From Larus michahellis (lineage: Eukaryota > Chordata > Aves > Charadriiformes > Laridae): a stretch of 64,000 bases of DNA. Of this stretch, positions 42,601-53,000 are shown in pieces (the first letter of the stretch is position 1; every line of letters starts with the position of its first letter). Position numbers and translations under genes: made by a program. Below the pieces are notes generated by a model that had not been told where the DNA came from, ran no database searches, and saw nothing but the letters and a program-made list of their open reading frames with translations. Location: NCBI RefSeq assembly GCF_964199755.1, contig NC_133896.1, positions 88,148,215 through 88,212,214 of the forward strand, read 5' to 3'.

Positions 42601-45600
42601 TTGCATTAATAGTGACGTCAGTCTTGGTAGAGCTTAAACAAAAGCAGTTTTATAAACACCAAACTATTTCTTTCTTTTTTTTTTTTTTCTTCCCTCTCCT
42701 AATGGAGTTAACTGTGATGTATGAAGTACACCAGAGTTTGCTTGGAGGGTACTTCTATAATAGAGAGCTGGGGAAATTCCACTCCTTGTGACTGCCAGAT
42801 AGAATTCCTTCTCAGAGATTGCTGACTCTGCATAACATTTTTGAGAAGTATTTTCCTGAACCTGAGTTCCTTAAGTATTCCTTGGGATACAAGTCCATGA
42901 AGGATATACCCATCATCCAATATTTCCGAGCAGATGATACGCCCTGAGTTTGTTTTAACTCAGTTCAGTGTGTTTCAGCAGCACCAGATTAGAAGTAATG
43001 GGACTATAAAGAAAATAACTAAGCGAGCTTTAGAATTTGGCTCCCAGTGACACGATTAGAAACAATATTACGTGTCAGGTGATCACTTCCTAACAGGATA
43101 CTTTTCTAGTTATTAGTCTTTCACTCAGGACCACTATGAGTTGATGTAACAGTTGAGGATCAGGTATTCTGGCTAAATACCAGTATTGTGTTTTCTGGAT
43201 GTTAATTCTGGAGTTAGAATGGCTCTGATTCGTTGTATCTTAGAGTTACACAGGCTGCCTTCAGGTTTACTGTCTTGTCCTCTATTACACTATTTAATGC
43301 TAAGTTTCACATTTTTGCTTTTCATCAAAGCTGCAGTCTATTGGTGATTAGTACTTCCTATCTCTGCAGACTTCTGAGGTTGTCTTCTGGATATAAATGT
43401 AAAATTTCTCCACGGTTCTGTCTGGAGCAGGGCAGGGGTCCCAGTTCATGCTTAACAAAATTGCAGGTCACTTCCTGGATGACTTTTGTTTATCCACATA
43501 AGTTCCTGTTGCAGTTACAGATGCACCAGTCATTAATGACGTACACATTCCATGAAGTTCATGATTTCCAGTATGTTGCCAACTCTCCATAGAGACTACA
43601 AATGATGCATTAACACGGCTGATGAGAGACACAGTAATGAGGCAGTTTGCCTTTCAGAGTAGGCTCATTCTGACATATCTGGCAGAAGAGATGTCCACTT
43701 TATACCTAAAAATATGCTAAGCACCATTCTTCTTCAGAACACTATAAAAAAAGAATAGCTGACTTTTCTTTTATGCAGCTGTTTCTCAATTTCAAATCTG
43801 TTTTACTTTTCTTCAGATGAAAATCATATTCTTAGCTGACAAAAGATGGTCATATCAACAGTTGTTAGCCAAATGGTTCCTAGGCTTATAACCTTCAATT
43901 GGTAGTATTTTTGCAGTTTGAAAGTATCATATTTTGTTTTGACGCATCAGCAATAATAATGTGTGGTTTTAAGATGCATATTCACAAAAATAAAGAACAT
44001 TAATGCAGAAAGTTTCAGTATTTCAAGTTCTGGTCTGATGTATCCTATAAAAATCGCATCCATAAATGCCATTTTGTGTCCCAAGAGCTATTAAACTTGA
44101 ATTATACTACACATTAGGGTTAACCCTGAAATTGCCTTAGTAAGCAGTTAAGCCTTGAGTCGAGTCTTTGGGGCTCATCTAATCTGTCTGGAAAGTTATG
44201 CTGAGCTTCATGCTTTGAAGTTGAATAGGGTTTCTGCCCGTTTTGTAACCTTCAAGGCTCGAGATGCCCGTCTCCTGTCGGGCTGGGGCATCCCACCTGC
44301 ATAGCCCCCATCCAGAACAATCCCTTTGGGCTTCCTGTCCTTCTAAAGTCACAGGAGCAGCAGGCAGGAAAAAGACGAGATGCAGTGTGGGGGGGGTTGG
44401 GGCAGGATTACTAAAAGGGCTGCTCTTCTCACATAAGCAACATGAAGCAGGCAACCTGTGACACAGGCTGGGATGCGTAACATGCTTGGACGGCAGCTGC
44501 CTATGTAGCAGGAAGAGGGTGATAAAATAGTGGTTTCCTAGAAAATTCCTTTAACTGCCTTCATTGTCTATCTAGGTGTTGTTAAAAGGAGAGTTAGGTT
44601 GTTTTTGAAGCATGTGTGAAAAGTGTTTTAAATTGCAGAAAGAGCAAAGGCAAAATTGCAATGATCTGCAAGTACAATGCCCTTCACGTTTCCCTGCTCC
44701 TGGGGTCTTTCTTATCTCTTTCCTTATCTGTGAGATGCAGTTGTTATTGGAAAGCACCAAAACCTTCAGACAGGGGAATTAAATATTGCAAGTGAGCAAA
44801 AATGATCTATGGAAAAATTTATGTTGCTAGTACTCACTGCTATCCAGGTTTTATGCTTAAACTAAGTCTTTTTCCTTCCATTCTTTCCGTTCGAGGATTT
44901 ACTAAAGCAGATCTCCAATAATGTAGTTGTAATTATATTGTAAAATGAATGTGAATTATGTAACTCACTCAAGGCAGTTCTTCCATTAAAAAATTACTTC
45001 CATATCATGTAGATATAACTGTGCAGACAAAAGCCTAATTAAAAATGTACTGGTTTTCTTTTATTCAGCATTTAATTTATATTGTGGGATACTGCCTTAT
45101 TCAGTCACCAATTTATAACTTAATATTTGTACCCTTATTTTGCTGATCATTGAAAAAATTGTTGCTGTCTGCAGTGAACTAGTATGTACTTAAGCTCTTA
45201 GTATACAGCCAGTAACAACCTTTTCACACTTTTTTTCCTTACTCACGAATTTCCACCTTCCTTTGCAGTTACATTAAGTAAAACATTTTTCATTGGTACT
45301 GGCCTTTTTATATAAACATTATTCATTGGAGTGAACGATTATTTTCTTACACATTTTTCTAAAAGCAGCAAATCTGAGGGGGTTGTCTTAAGAACATGTA
45401 AAGTATGTCTTAAGAGGGTTTTATTTCTCATTTTGTCCTGCTTATTTCATAACTGAATTCTGCAGCTAATGTAGTTCAGGTCTTTCCTCCTCATTCCCTA
45501 ACTATAGCATGGTTTAAGTCTGCCAGAACTAACTCGCTGAAATATTTGGCTTCTTTCCAAAGGTATCAAGTTTCATTAGAGAACAGGCACATGAGCGGTT

Positions 45601-46056
45601 TCAAATGATAGTTATTTCTCTAAAGGAAGAGCTTTATTGCAGAGCAGACGCATTGATTGGAGTGTGTCCAGAGGTAACAATTAATTACCGAATTTTGTTA
45701 AATAATACACACTGGGTTTTGTTGAGGTACTGATTTACACCTTAAGTATTATGAGGGTGAATCATGTACATAGTTGTGTTGCTGGATTTGAATTACTTTT
45801 GTGTTCAGAAATAAGTGCGGGTACTAGCTTGATGAAAAGATCAGTTTGGTAACTCAAGCTCATTATTGTACCTCATAGTCATTTATGAAACACTTATTTC
45901 AAGTAACAGAAATGTTTGAAATTGTATGCTCCTTCCTCTTCTCAGCACGATGACATGATGTTCAGTCGAGTTCTGACTTTGGATCTTACTCAGTATCCAG
46001 ACATTGATGAGCAGGAAAGAACAGAGAAGCACAAACGCAGTTCGGCTTCAGAATAA
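9855..46056 (+). CDS. SMC1B: SMC1B, meiosis-specific cohesin ATPase subunit (complete, 25 exons)
   Basis: SMC1B pairs with SMC3 in meiotic cohesin, which holds sister chromatids and organises chromosome axes. Exons: 9855-9963, 11758-11946, 12494-12606, 13759-13962, 14329-14567, 15070-15328, 16219-16359, 18606-18688, 19719-19926, 22795-22980, 25329-25508, 26525-26671, 27288-27425, 27916-28032, 30572-30678, 32256-32397, 33864-34009, 35247-35400, 36819-36917, 37833-37989, 38745-38899, 41439-41590, 41841-41910, 45563-45673, 45946-46056. They total 3717 nt, 1238 residues plus stop, with every junction in phase and GT-AG; human SMC1B is about 1235. Walker A GPNGSGKS is at 32-39, the hinge near 515-650, signature LSGGEK at 1124-1129 and Walker B FFILDEID at 1148-1155. 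Assignment to 1B rather than 1A rests on sequence (for example [12 protein letters not shown], where 1A has GNALVCDNVEDA) and on the RIBC2/FAM118A neighbours. Confidence 0.97.
13759..19926 (+). CDS. SMC1B: SMC1B exons 4-9: N-terminal coiled-coil arm (residues 138-515)
   Basis: Exons are 13759-13962, 14329-14567, 15070-15328, 16219-16359, 18606-18688 and 19719-19926. The first opens with [20 protein letters not shown], the conserved start of the arm, then gives long Lys/Glu-rich helix. Exon 7 reads [20 protein letters not shown]. Exon 9 ends [16 protein letters not shown], which leads straight into the hinge. The exon 6 acceptor lies behind an unusual G/T tract. Confidence 0.95.
14937..15067 (+). 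promoter_or_regulatory. SMC1B: G/T-rich extended acceptor tract of SMC1B exon 6
   Basis: Of the 120 bases at 14941-15060, only three are A and seven are C; the rest are G or T. No AG dinucleotide occurs between 14932-14933 and the acceptor AG at 15068-15069. The tract replaces a normal polypyrimidine stretch and implies either a weak branch point near 15035 or a distant one. Confidence 0.6.
17690..18065 (+). mobile_element. CR1 LINE fragment, plus orientation
   Basis: The segment matches the end of the CR1 reverse-transcriptase ORF and the start of its tail, for example ggagcacctggcttacgaag, gagaggctgagagaactgga and gggagaccttatcgctgtct. It is decayed, with several stops and indels, and lacks the terminal octamer repeats. 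It lies in SMC1B intron 7 in the same sense as the gene. Confidence 0.85.
22795..26671 (+). CDS. SMC1B: SMC1B exons 10-12: hinge domain (residues 516-686)
   Basis: The hinge is the dimerisation surface with SMC3. Exon 10 (22795-22980) reads [20 protein letters not shown] and [13 protein letters not shown]. Exon 11 (25329-25508) starts [20 protein letters not shown] and contains [20 protein letters not shown]. Exon 12 (26525-26671) reads [20 protein letters not shown], with the glycine-rich hinge motif, then enters the returning arm. A CR1 fragment fills most of the intron between exons 10 and 11. Confidence 0.96.
23085..25290 (-). mobile_element. CR1 LINE internal fragment (endonuclease to mid reverse transcriptase)
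   Basis: On the minus strand an endonuclease-like frame (24944-24336) reads [40 protein letters not shown] and [18 protein letters not shown]. Reverse-transcriptase remnants follow toward 23085 ([45 protein letters not shown]). The copy stops there without the last part of the ORF or the 3' tail. It occupies nearly all of SMC1B intron 10, antisense to the gene, and is inactivated by many stops and frameshifts. The right boundary is approximate. Confidence 0.9.
27288..38899 (+). CDS. SMC1B: SMC1B exons 13-21: C-terminal coiled-coil arm (residues 687-1091)
   Basis: Nine exons: 27288-27425, 27916-28032, 30572-30678, 32256-32397, 33864-34009, 35247-35400, 36819-36917, 37833-37989 and 38745-38899. 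Landmarks are [18 protein letters not shown] (exon 15), [13 protein letters not shown] (exon 16), [11 protein letters not shown] with [13 protein letters not shown] (exon 18), [11 protein letters not shown] (exon 19), [13 protein letters not shown] (exon 20) and [20 protein letters not shown] (exon 21). The helix resumes toward the head at KLYSNSGAQ. Confidence 0.95.
32409..32433. repeat. (TA)n(TC)n microsatellite
   Basis: An alternating TA run passes directly into a TC run, 12 bases after the donor of SMC1B exon 16. Confidence 0.85.
40078..40158. repeat. AT-only palindromic patch
   Basis: The patch is nearly all A and T, with repeated ATTAATA and TTATTAA words able to fold back. It lies in SMC1B intron 21. 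No function is implied. Confidence 0.4.
41439..46056 (+). CDS. SMC1B: SMC1B exons 22-25: C-terminal ATPase head (residues 1092-1238)
   Basis: Exon 22 (41439-41590) carries [20 protein letters not shown] and the ABC signature [15 protein letters not shown]. Exon 23 (41841-41910) carries Walker B with catalytic Glu and the D-loop, [15 protein letters not shown]. Exon 24 (45563-45673) reads [20 protein letters not shown], including the H-loop region, where this family has Ser rather than His. Exon 25 (45946-46056) reads [14 protein letters not shown] and ends in a basic tail and TAA at 46054-46056. Confidence 0.96.
41911..45562 (+). other. SMC1B: SMC1B intron 23
   Basis: At 3.65 kb this is the longest SMC1B intron. 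It holds no recognised gene. The part at about 42500-43620 is less AT-rich than its flanks and contains open frames without family resemblance; it may be an old repeat. Confidence 0.7.
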
Positions 46057-47175
46057 AGCATGGATGATTTTGGGGCCAGGTGACGACAGCAAGAACTGGG
46101 TATAAAGCTGACTGTTACAAATTCTGAGTTTGAATGTGGCTGTTAGAGGTTGATAGAGAAACGTTTACCTTTCAAACAAAGCAGTTTTCTAAAATACTGA
46201 AGGAAGTAACTGTTATTCGTTGATACAGCTTTGTTAACAAGTAAGAGATGACCAGCGGTTGTGACTGAAGCGTGTACATTCAGGTATGCAAAGCTTTCTC
46301 TTCAAATGTTTTGGGAGCTTTTTGCCTTAAGATAAAGCATTACAAGTTCACATAAGCACACTATTACAAAGAATAAGCCTCTTGCTTTTCTTAGGAAAGG
46401 TAAAGTAATGTGTTTAGCCATATCGCTAGTGCACTGCTAAAATGAGTGCTACCACTGGTCAAGACCTTTACAGTCCCTCTCTTTTGTGTTGCAGCTGCAT
46501 GTGTTTGCCTTCAGATGAGATTATTTCCTGGGTTTTAAAACAAGAGATTAGAGTCTGCCCATTATCTTATGTAACTCTTGTGACACCCAGTAAGACTTCC
46601 ATCTTACACTGCAACCTTATGAAAATATTAGTTAAATTTACAAAAGCTCATGGTCTATCTCTATAGGTGTGATGTAACCTGGAAAAAAATTCACCTTTGA
46701 GGTATTTTACCCCACAGAAAGGTGGTAAGAACACAACAGGTAGCAGCCGTAGAAAACAGTGTCTTTGTTTGCAGTTGAGATTGTTACGTAGCTGTCTCAG
46801 GAAAGTCATTTACTTTAATGGCCGTGCTTCATCTAAGCAGCAAAGTTAACAGAGTTGGTTACAGAAGACTGGGAGGGCTTGAATCGCTTCACCTGGCTTA
46901 CGTTTCACCTTGGTGTATACTGAAGAGCTTTATTTGGTTTATGGTTGTTCATAATGATTAGATTTTCTTTCCTTTCATCCACATCTACCTTGTGTTGCTA
47001 ATACTGTGCTTGTTGCACACAACTGATGATGCCTGGACATGTTGGGTTACTGTATAAGAAGGCATGACGTACAAACACTTCAACAACATAATTGTGTCTG
47101 CTTATACTGTAAGACAGATGTTTATCAAACATGTTGCTGCCCCGCTTTATTTAATAAAATTATTTACTCTGGTTG
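46057..47175 (+). other. SMC1B: SMC1B 3' untranslated region (predicted)
   Basis: From the stop codon to just past the AATAAA at 47153-47158 is about 1.1 kb of AT-rich sequence without exon-like features. The end is inferred from the hexamer only. An earlier AATAAA overlaps the stop codon itself. Confidence 0.6.
47146..47158. promoter_or_regulatory. Two-strand poly(A) signal (TTTATTTAATAAA)
   Basis: The 13-mer gives AATAAA on the plus strand (47153-47158) and AATAAA on the minus strand (47151-47146). The plus copy is the likely SMC1B signal. The minus copy could serve read-through FAM118A transcripts. Confidence 0.6.
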
Positions 47176-47441
47176 TAAGTCATGAATTAGCATCAGTCTA
47201 TTAATTCATAATCCATTGGCAGATGTGGAAATACTTAGAGAGTGTGAAGGATAAACAGAAGAGCAGCCTGTGTATTGCAAATACAGAGGTCTTGTTTTGG
47301 TTTGTTTTGGTTTTTTCAACCACTTGCTAGGAACAGTTGGTTGAAATAAAAAAATACAGTAAAGAATCGAACAGTCAGAAGAATGGTAAAAGCTACATAT
47401 TTTAGCTACTATAGAAGAATGGTCTATTTGGTTTTAAATAT

Positions 47442-47447
47442 TTTATT
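47442..47447 (-). promoter_or_regulatory. FAM118A: FAM118A poly(A) signal candidate AATAAA
   Basis: It reads TTTATT on the plus strand. It is the first minus-strand AATAAA I find downstream of the FAM118A stop codon, about 2.5 kb away, and would place the 3' end near 47425. That leaves about 250 bp between the two convergent genes. Confidence 0.5.
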
Positions 47448-49930
47448 AAAAGAGTGCATGCCATCATCAGAGATGTCCCATCAACTTAATTACACAGCTT
47501 GAGCAAAACAGGATAATAAATGGTCAACAAGTTTGTTTTCAGTAAATATCTTACTCCCGTTTTAAAAAAATGAATGAAGTAGAAAAAGCCATCTACAGTA
47601 GAATCTGCAAACATCATTTAACATGTCAATTTGTGTGGTTAATTCTTTCACAGTACTCGGGTAATAATTTGAACAGGGCCTTAAACGAGTTACTTCTTCA
47701 CTTAACAGATAAATAGAACAGACAAGTTTCAGGTTCTGTCCTTTTTGACGGTACTTTAAACCCTGAGGAAGCTGCAAGACGGTCCCATCCCTAAGATGGC
47801 TAAAATATATTCTTTGATTTCGGGGTGGGGACAGATGCAAAACCAAAGCCAGGCATTTCTACCTTCTTATTGTGTACATTAGAAATTAAAATAATCCCTT
47901 ACTTAACTCGTCTGCTTTTCAGGATAGAAATAAATGGCATTTGAGTCAGGGGAGGCTGAAGTTGCAGTTCAGCAGTGTCTGTCTACAAAACGAAAGAATC
48001 GCCAATGCTCGGTTGACCCTTACCAAAGGGAGGGGATGCAATTTCCTAATGTAGGTCTGACTTCAGGCACAAGATAAGGAGTTACATGCTTTTAGAGTTG
48101 GCTTAAATAATTGCAGTAATCAGGGTGATGAAATAGCTGATTAATTTTGCTGCAGCTCGAGGCAACAATTTAAGTGTTCTAAGCTGATTCATTAGCATCC
48201 AAAATAGCATGACTGATCACTTTTCAAAACAGCCCATTCATGCTGACTAAAGAAGCAAATTTTAGGGGTTAGAGTCTTAGAGATAATGCTATACATGATG
48301 TTAAAAGACTTAATTTTCAAGAGTGACGTATGCATAAATATGGTCTCTGAAAGGGAGAGGGTAGGTATGGTCTGTGTTCAGGCTGGGTTTGGTTTTGATT
48401 TTTTTTATCTTTTAAAACACACAGCTGAAACCTTGAGAGCTGATATTTGAGGTCCTTAGCAGTTTTATCAGTTACTAAAGCCCAAGTATGGTTTCCAGAC
48501 TGTCAGTCATTAAAGATGACTGGGTGTTTCCTTCTAGGGGAGAAGAAACAAGAGCGAGTACGCATGCATTGTTTAAGATTGCTTTTCTAGGCAAAGTCTC
48601 CAGATCTTTACCTACTTCAGAACTGGGACAAAAGACTTCCACACCACAAAAACTCAACCCATCTCAGCAGTTGTTAGTCAGGAAAGGTTTTGTGACGTGG
48701 AAGTAAAGAGCTGAGGTACCACAACTCAGACAGAAAGGTCAGCTGATGGACCCATCACTTCCACTCCCTGTAAAACCTCATTACAGCATGACGTGACCTC
48801 AGAAGGCCTAACAAATCAAAGCATAAGCAGAGAAACCTGACTGAAGCAACCCTCCAGGATCTGCCAGATACAAATGTGCCAGTATCAGAACAAAGAATGG
48901 TCCTGAAGATGCTCTCCTGCAGCCACTGAAGTGAGAGGCAGCTGACAGGAAAACTGCGGATTACCAGTGTTATCGACTGGACTGGGAATTACGTCATTTT
49001 AGTGCTGAGACAACTCAGTGGTAGGTGAAGTAACAGCACCTCAGAAAAAAAAAAACCAGTTAATGCAGTGCTTAAGCTCAATCATTTGAGTAGTTCAAAT
49101 GAAGTCAGACACTAGAAATTGTCTGCAGATACATAATTAGATACTAACTGGTTTTAATTCTGCTGCACTAAGAGTATCCATTATCTGCTTTCTGAGATAA
49201 CTGGCAGCATACTCTGATTTAAACAACAATATTTAAAACATTTCCATAGAAATAAGCTACAAAGAAGTCACTAAGCCCCCACGTACATATGGTATATCCT
49301 TGCTGATACATTAGTGTTACATCCTTTTCTCCCCACGTGATCTCATGCCTTAACAGGCTGACAAATGAAAACAAATCCTCATGCTAAAAGTGTAAAATAG
49401 GCAGGTTATCCTATGCGGGTTATATAAACGTGCAACAACAATTCCTGTTCCTAACAGCTTGCAAGCAGCCTTGTGCTGACAGACCCCTGAAGAGTTCAAC
49501 CTCCAGCAGCCCAACCGCAGTTCAGCTGATAAGAAAATAATAGAAACGCCTTGCTTTCGAAGGCAACTACCAGACAGTCGTAGGTCTGCCAAGAGTCATT
49601 TCTGACAGATTCAAACATTACCTCTGTTGTGGCCTCACCTTGGTAAGAAGCTCGGTCCAAGTGGCTCGATGCAGAGGCAGAGAAAAGTTGCGCCTGCTTC
49701 TAAATGACCCTGCAGATACAGTTTCAGTAGGGTGGAAGTGCTTGGAGGTGACTAGTACAACTCTCAAGCTTTACATACATTACACATTTACAGCTCTAGA
49801 AGAGAAAAGGCTAAGGTGCACAATTTTTCTTCCACTTAAAGCCTTGGAAATGCTCAGCTCAAAACCTTCCACCTACTGTTAAGAAGCTTCTGGGTTGTTT
49901 TTTTTTGTCGTTGGTTTTGGGTTTTTTTCA
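47448..49930 (-). other. FAM118A: FAM118A 3' untranslated region (predicted)
   Basis: About 2.5 kb without recognised exons or repeats. Assignment as 3' UTR rests on the absence of an earlier minus-strand AATAAA; a shorter UTR using a variant signal is possible. Confidence 0.5.
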
Positions 49931-50031
49931 TTAAATAGTGGGTATACCATTGTCTGACTGCTTGGTTCTCTTAGGGGAGTCAGTGCCATTTTCTCCTAAC
50001 TTCCTTTTAGCACAGTCCACACATGAAGTTC
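49931..50031 (-). CDS. FAM118A: FAM118A last coding exon (residues 313-345)
   Basis: After acceptor ctcttcctctgcag it reads [20 protein letters not shown] and [12 protein letters not shown], then TAA at 49933-49931. The CAKRKL and KRTKQSD segments match the family C-terminus, and the phase fits exon 6 across a 4-kb intron. The tail is basic and probably disordered. Confidence 0.88.
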
Positions 50032-53000
50032 CTGCAGAGGAAGAGGAATGGAGAAAAAAAAAAAAAAAAGAAATATTTCAATGTTGCTACATACATGTGC
50101 TTTCTATACTTTTTATTACAAGCACCAAATATTAAAATAAACGCAGTACTGGTCCACTGAGGATCTTGTGTTTGGATTCTGAATTGTAACACTAATGCTA
50201 CTGAAAGTCTGCGCCAGTTCAGTGATCTTGAGCTGTTTCCCAACGCTGAGCTCTGGTACTGACATGTAAAACAGGAAGCAGCTAATTATACAGCTGCCTT
50301 TTGAAGAAAATAATTCTTGATTTTATGTGATAACGCCTGTGGACTTCACAGGTGAGAAGCTTTTTTAAAAGTCTGGATTCTTTATTCAGAGGAAAAAAAA
50401 TCTTGGTGTGAGCTACTCTTGAAAGTATAAACAGCACAGCTGGACAGTAAAAATGAACAGAAGGGAAATGCCTTCAAAATCTGGACATCCATCACTTAAT
50501 ATCTAGATGGTGTTATACAAATCTGTGCTAAGGAACAATTCTTTTTTTTTTTTCTTTACTTGCTATGTATTCCGAAATACAAGTAAATGGGTGCTAAAAT
50601 TACTTGCAAGGAAGGTGCTAATAAGTTAGTAAAGGAACTTTACGTTAAGTGGAACTGGAATAACTTGTGCTCGTATTTTTAGTTTCTTCTCCACTGATGC
50701 CTGATTGTACTTTACTGAAAAAGGGATTTATGAACTCACCTGAAAGACAGATCAGCTTAAAACCTAGTTGGAATTACAAAAGTAATCTCTGCCTTTACAC
50801 CTGCCAAGAAGTATCTTGGACCTTGTGTACCTTTCAGTTGTGAAAAAGTGGGGGTTTTAAATCTCCTGCAATGCCAAAGACCCTTATAAGCAATAATGAA
50901 GTGATACTTTTATACAATTTTGATATCATTTGCAGCAGTAGCACAAATATCTTAGATGTGTAATCTTTTTAAACTGAAGTGTTGTTTCAAAGGGAAGGTT
51001 TGCTATTTTATACCATAAATTGGAATGTATTATTGCTCTGCTTATTCACAGAAGTGTCACAAAGATACCTGAACAACACTCAGCCAAGAATTCCCCTTCA
51101 GTACTACACGCATCAGCTTCAGATTCAGTCTTCTATACCTTCTTAACAAAGGCATTCAAAATAGCCAAACATATGTTTGGAAATTTAAGCCAAAACCTCA
51201 TGGATGTTAATACTATCTTAGAATACTCTGATCAACATAATAATTTTTAATACACATTTTCTGGAGCTTTTCCATTCTGTCATTTTATTGACAGCTGAAA
51301 GCCAGCAGTTATCTGCTAATACGTGGAAAGAAAATAAGAGGGTAAAAAGAGAATGTTAAGCAGACTCAGATCTAAATGAGAGTGCTGCACAATAGTAATT
51401 TAATTACTTTGTAAATAAGAGACTCATTTTTATCCCTCTGACAGATTATGGAACTTTCTTGGAAAATAAGAACATCACGTACCCAACGGTGTTGTGCTGT
51501 CCACTCGATCAGCATCTAGAGAAGCATAAGAGACAGCAATAGCACAAGTTAGCAACCGAAAAGTTTTTATACTTTTATGCAACATCCCAAAACAGCAAGG
51601 TTGTATCTAGAATCACAGAATGGTTTGGGTTGGAAGGGACCTTGAAGATCATCCAGTTCCAGCCCCCCTGCCATGGGCAGGGACACCTCCCACTAGACCA
51701 GGCTGCTCAAAGCCCCATCCAGCCTGGCCTTGAACACTTCCAGGGATGGGGCATCCACAGCTCCTCTGGGCAACTTGTTCCAGTGCCTCACCACCCTCAC
51801 AGTAAAGAATTTCTTCCTAATATCTAATCTAGATTTCCCCTCTTTCAGTTTAAAACCATTACCCCTCACCCTGTCGCTCCACTTCGTGATAAAGAGTCCC
51901 TCCCCATCCTTCCTGTAGGCCCCCTTCAGGTACTAGAAGGCTGCTGTAAGGTCTCCCAGAGCCTTCTCTTCTCCAGGCTGAACAACCCCAACTCTCTCAG
52001 CCTGTCTTCATAGCAGAGGTGCTCCAGCCCTCGGATCACCTTCATGGCCCTCCTCTGGACCTGCTCCACTAGGTCCACATCTTTCCTGTGCCAAGGACTC
52101 CAGAGCTGGACACAGTACTCCATGTGGGGTCTCATGAGAGCAGAGTAGAGGGGGAGAATCACCTCACTCAACCTGCTGGCCACAATTCTTTTGATCCAGC
52201 CCAGTATACACTGGCTTTCTGGGCTGCTAGTGCACATTGCTGGCTCATGTTCAGGTTTTCACCCACCAGTACACCCAAGTCCTCCTCAGGGCTGCTCTCA
52301 ATCCATTCTCTGCCCATGCATCCATGTTTGGGATTGCCCCGACCCAGGTGCAGGATCTTGCACTTGGCCTGGCTGAACTTCATGAGGTTCACGCAGGCCC
52401 ACCTCTCAAGCCCATCAAGGTCCCTCTGGATGGCATCCCTTCCCTCTAGAGTATCAACTGCACCACTCAGCTTGGTGTCATCCACAAATTTGCTGAGGGT
52501 GCACTTGAGCCCACTGTCCATGTCCTCATCAAAGACGTTAAATAATACTGGTCCCAATACAGACCCCTGAGGGACACTGCTTACTGGTCTCCAGCTGGAC
52601 ATCGAGCTGTTGACTGCAACTCTTTGAGTGCGACCATCCAGTCAGTTCCCTACCCACCAAGTGGTCCACCCGTCAAATCCACGTCTCTCCATTTTAGAGA
52701 CAAGGACGTTGTGTGGCACAGTATCAAATGCTTTGCACAAGTCCAGGTAGATGACATCAGTCGCCCTTCCCTTACCCACCAATGCTGTAACCCCATTGCA
52801 GAAGGCCACCAAATTTGTCACACACAATTTGCCGTTCATGAAATCATGTTGGCTGTCACCCATCACCTCTGTTTTCCACATGGCTCAGCATAGTTTCCAG
52901 GGGGATCTGCGCCATGATCTTGCTGGGCACAGAGGTGAGACTGACCAGCCTGTAGCTCCCCAAGTCTTCATTTTTTCCCTTTGTAAAAATGGGGGTTACG

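Noticed and set aside
43233-43592. 119-aa plus-strand frame in SMC1B intron 23
   Set aside because: No recognisable domain, no splice-compatible context in SMC1B, and it ends in ordinary intron sequence.
52088-52570. 160-aa plus-strand frame
   Set aside because: It is antisense to the CR1 reverse-transcriptase remnant.
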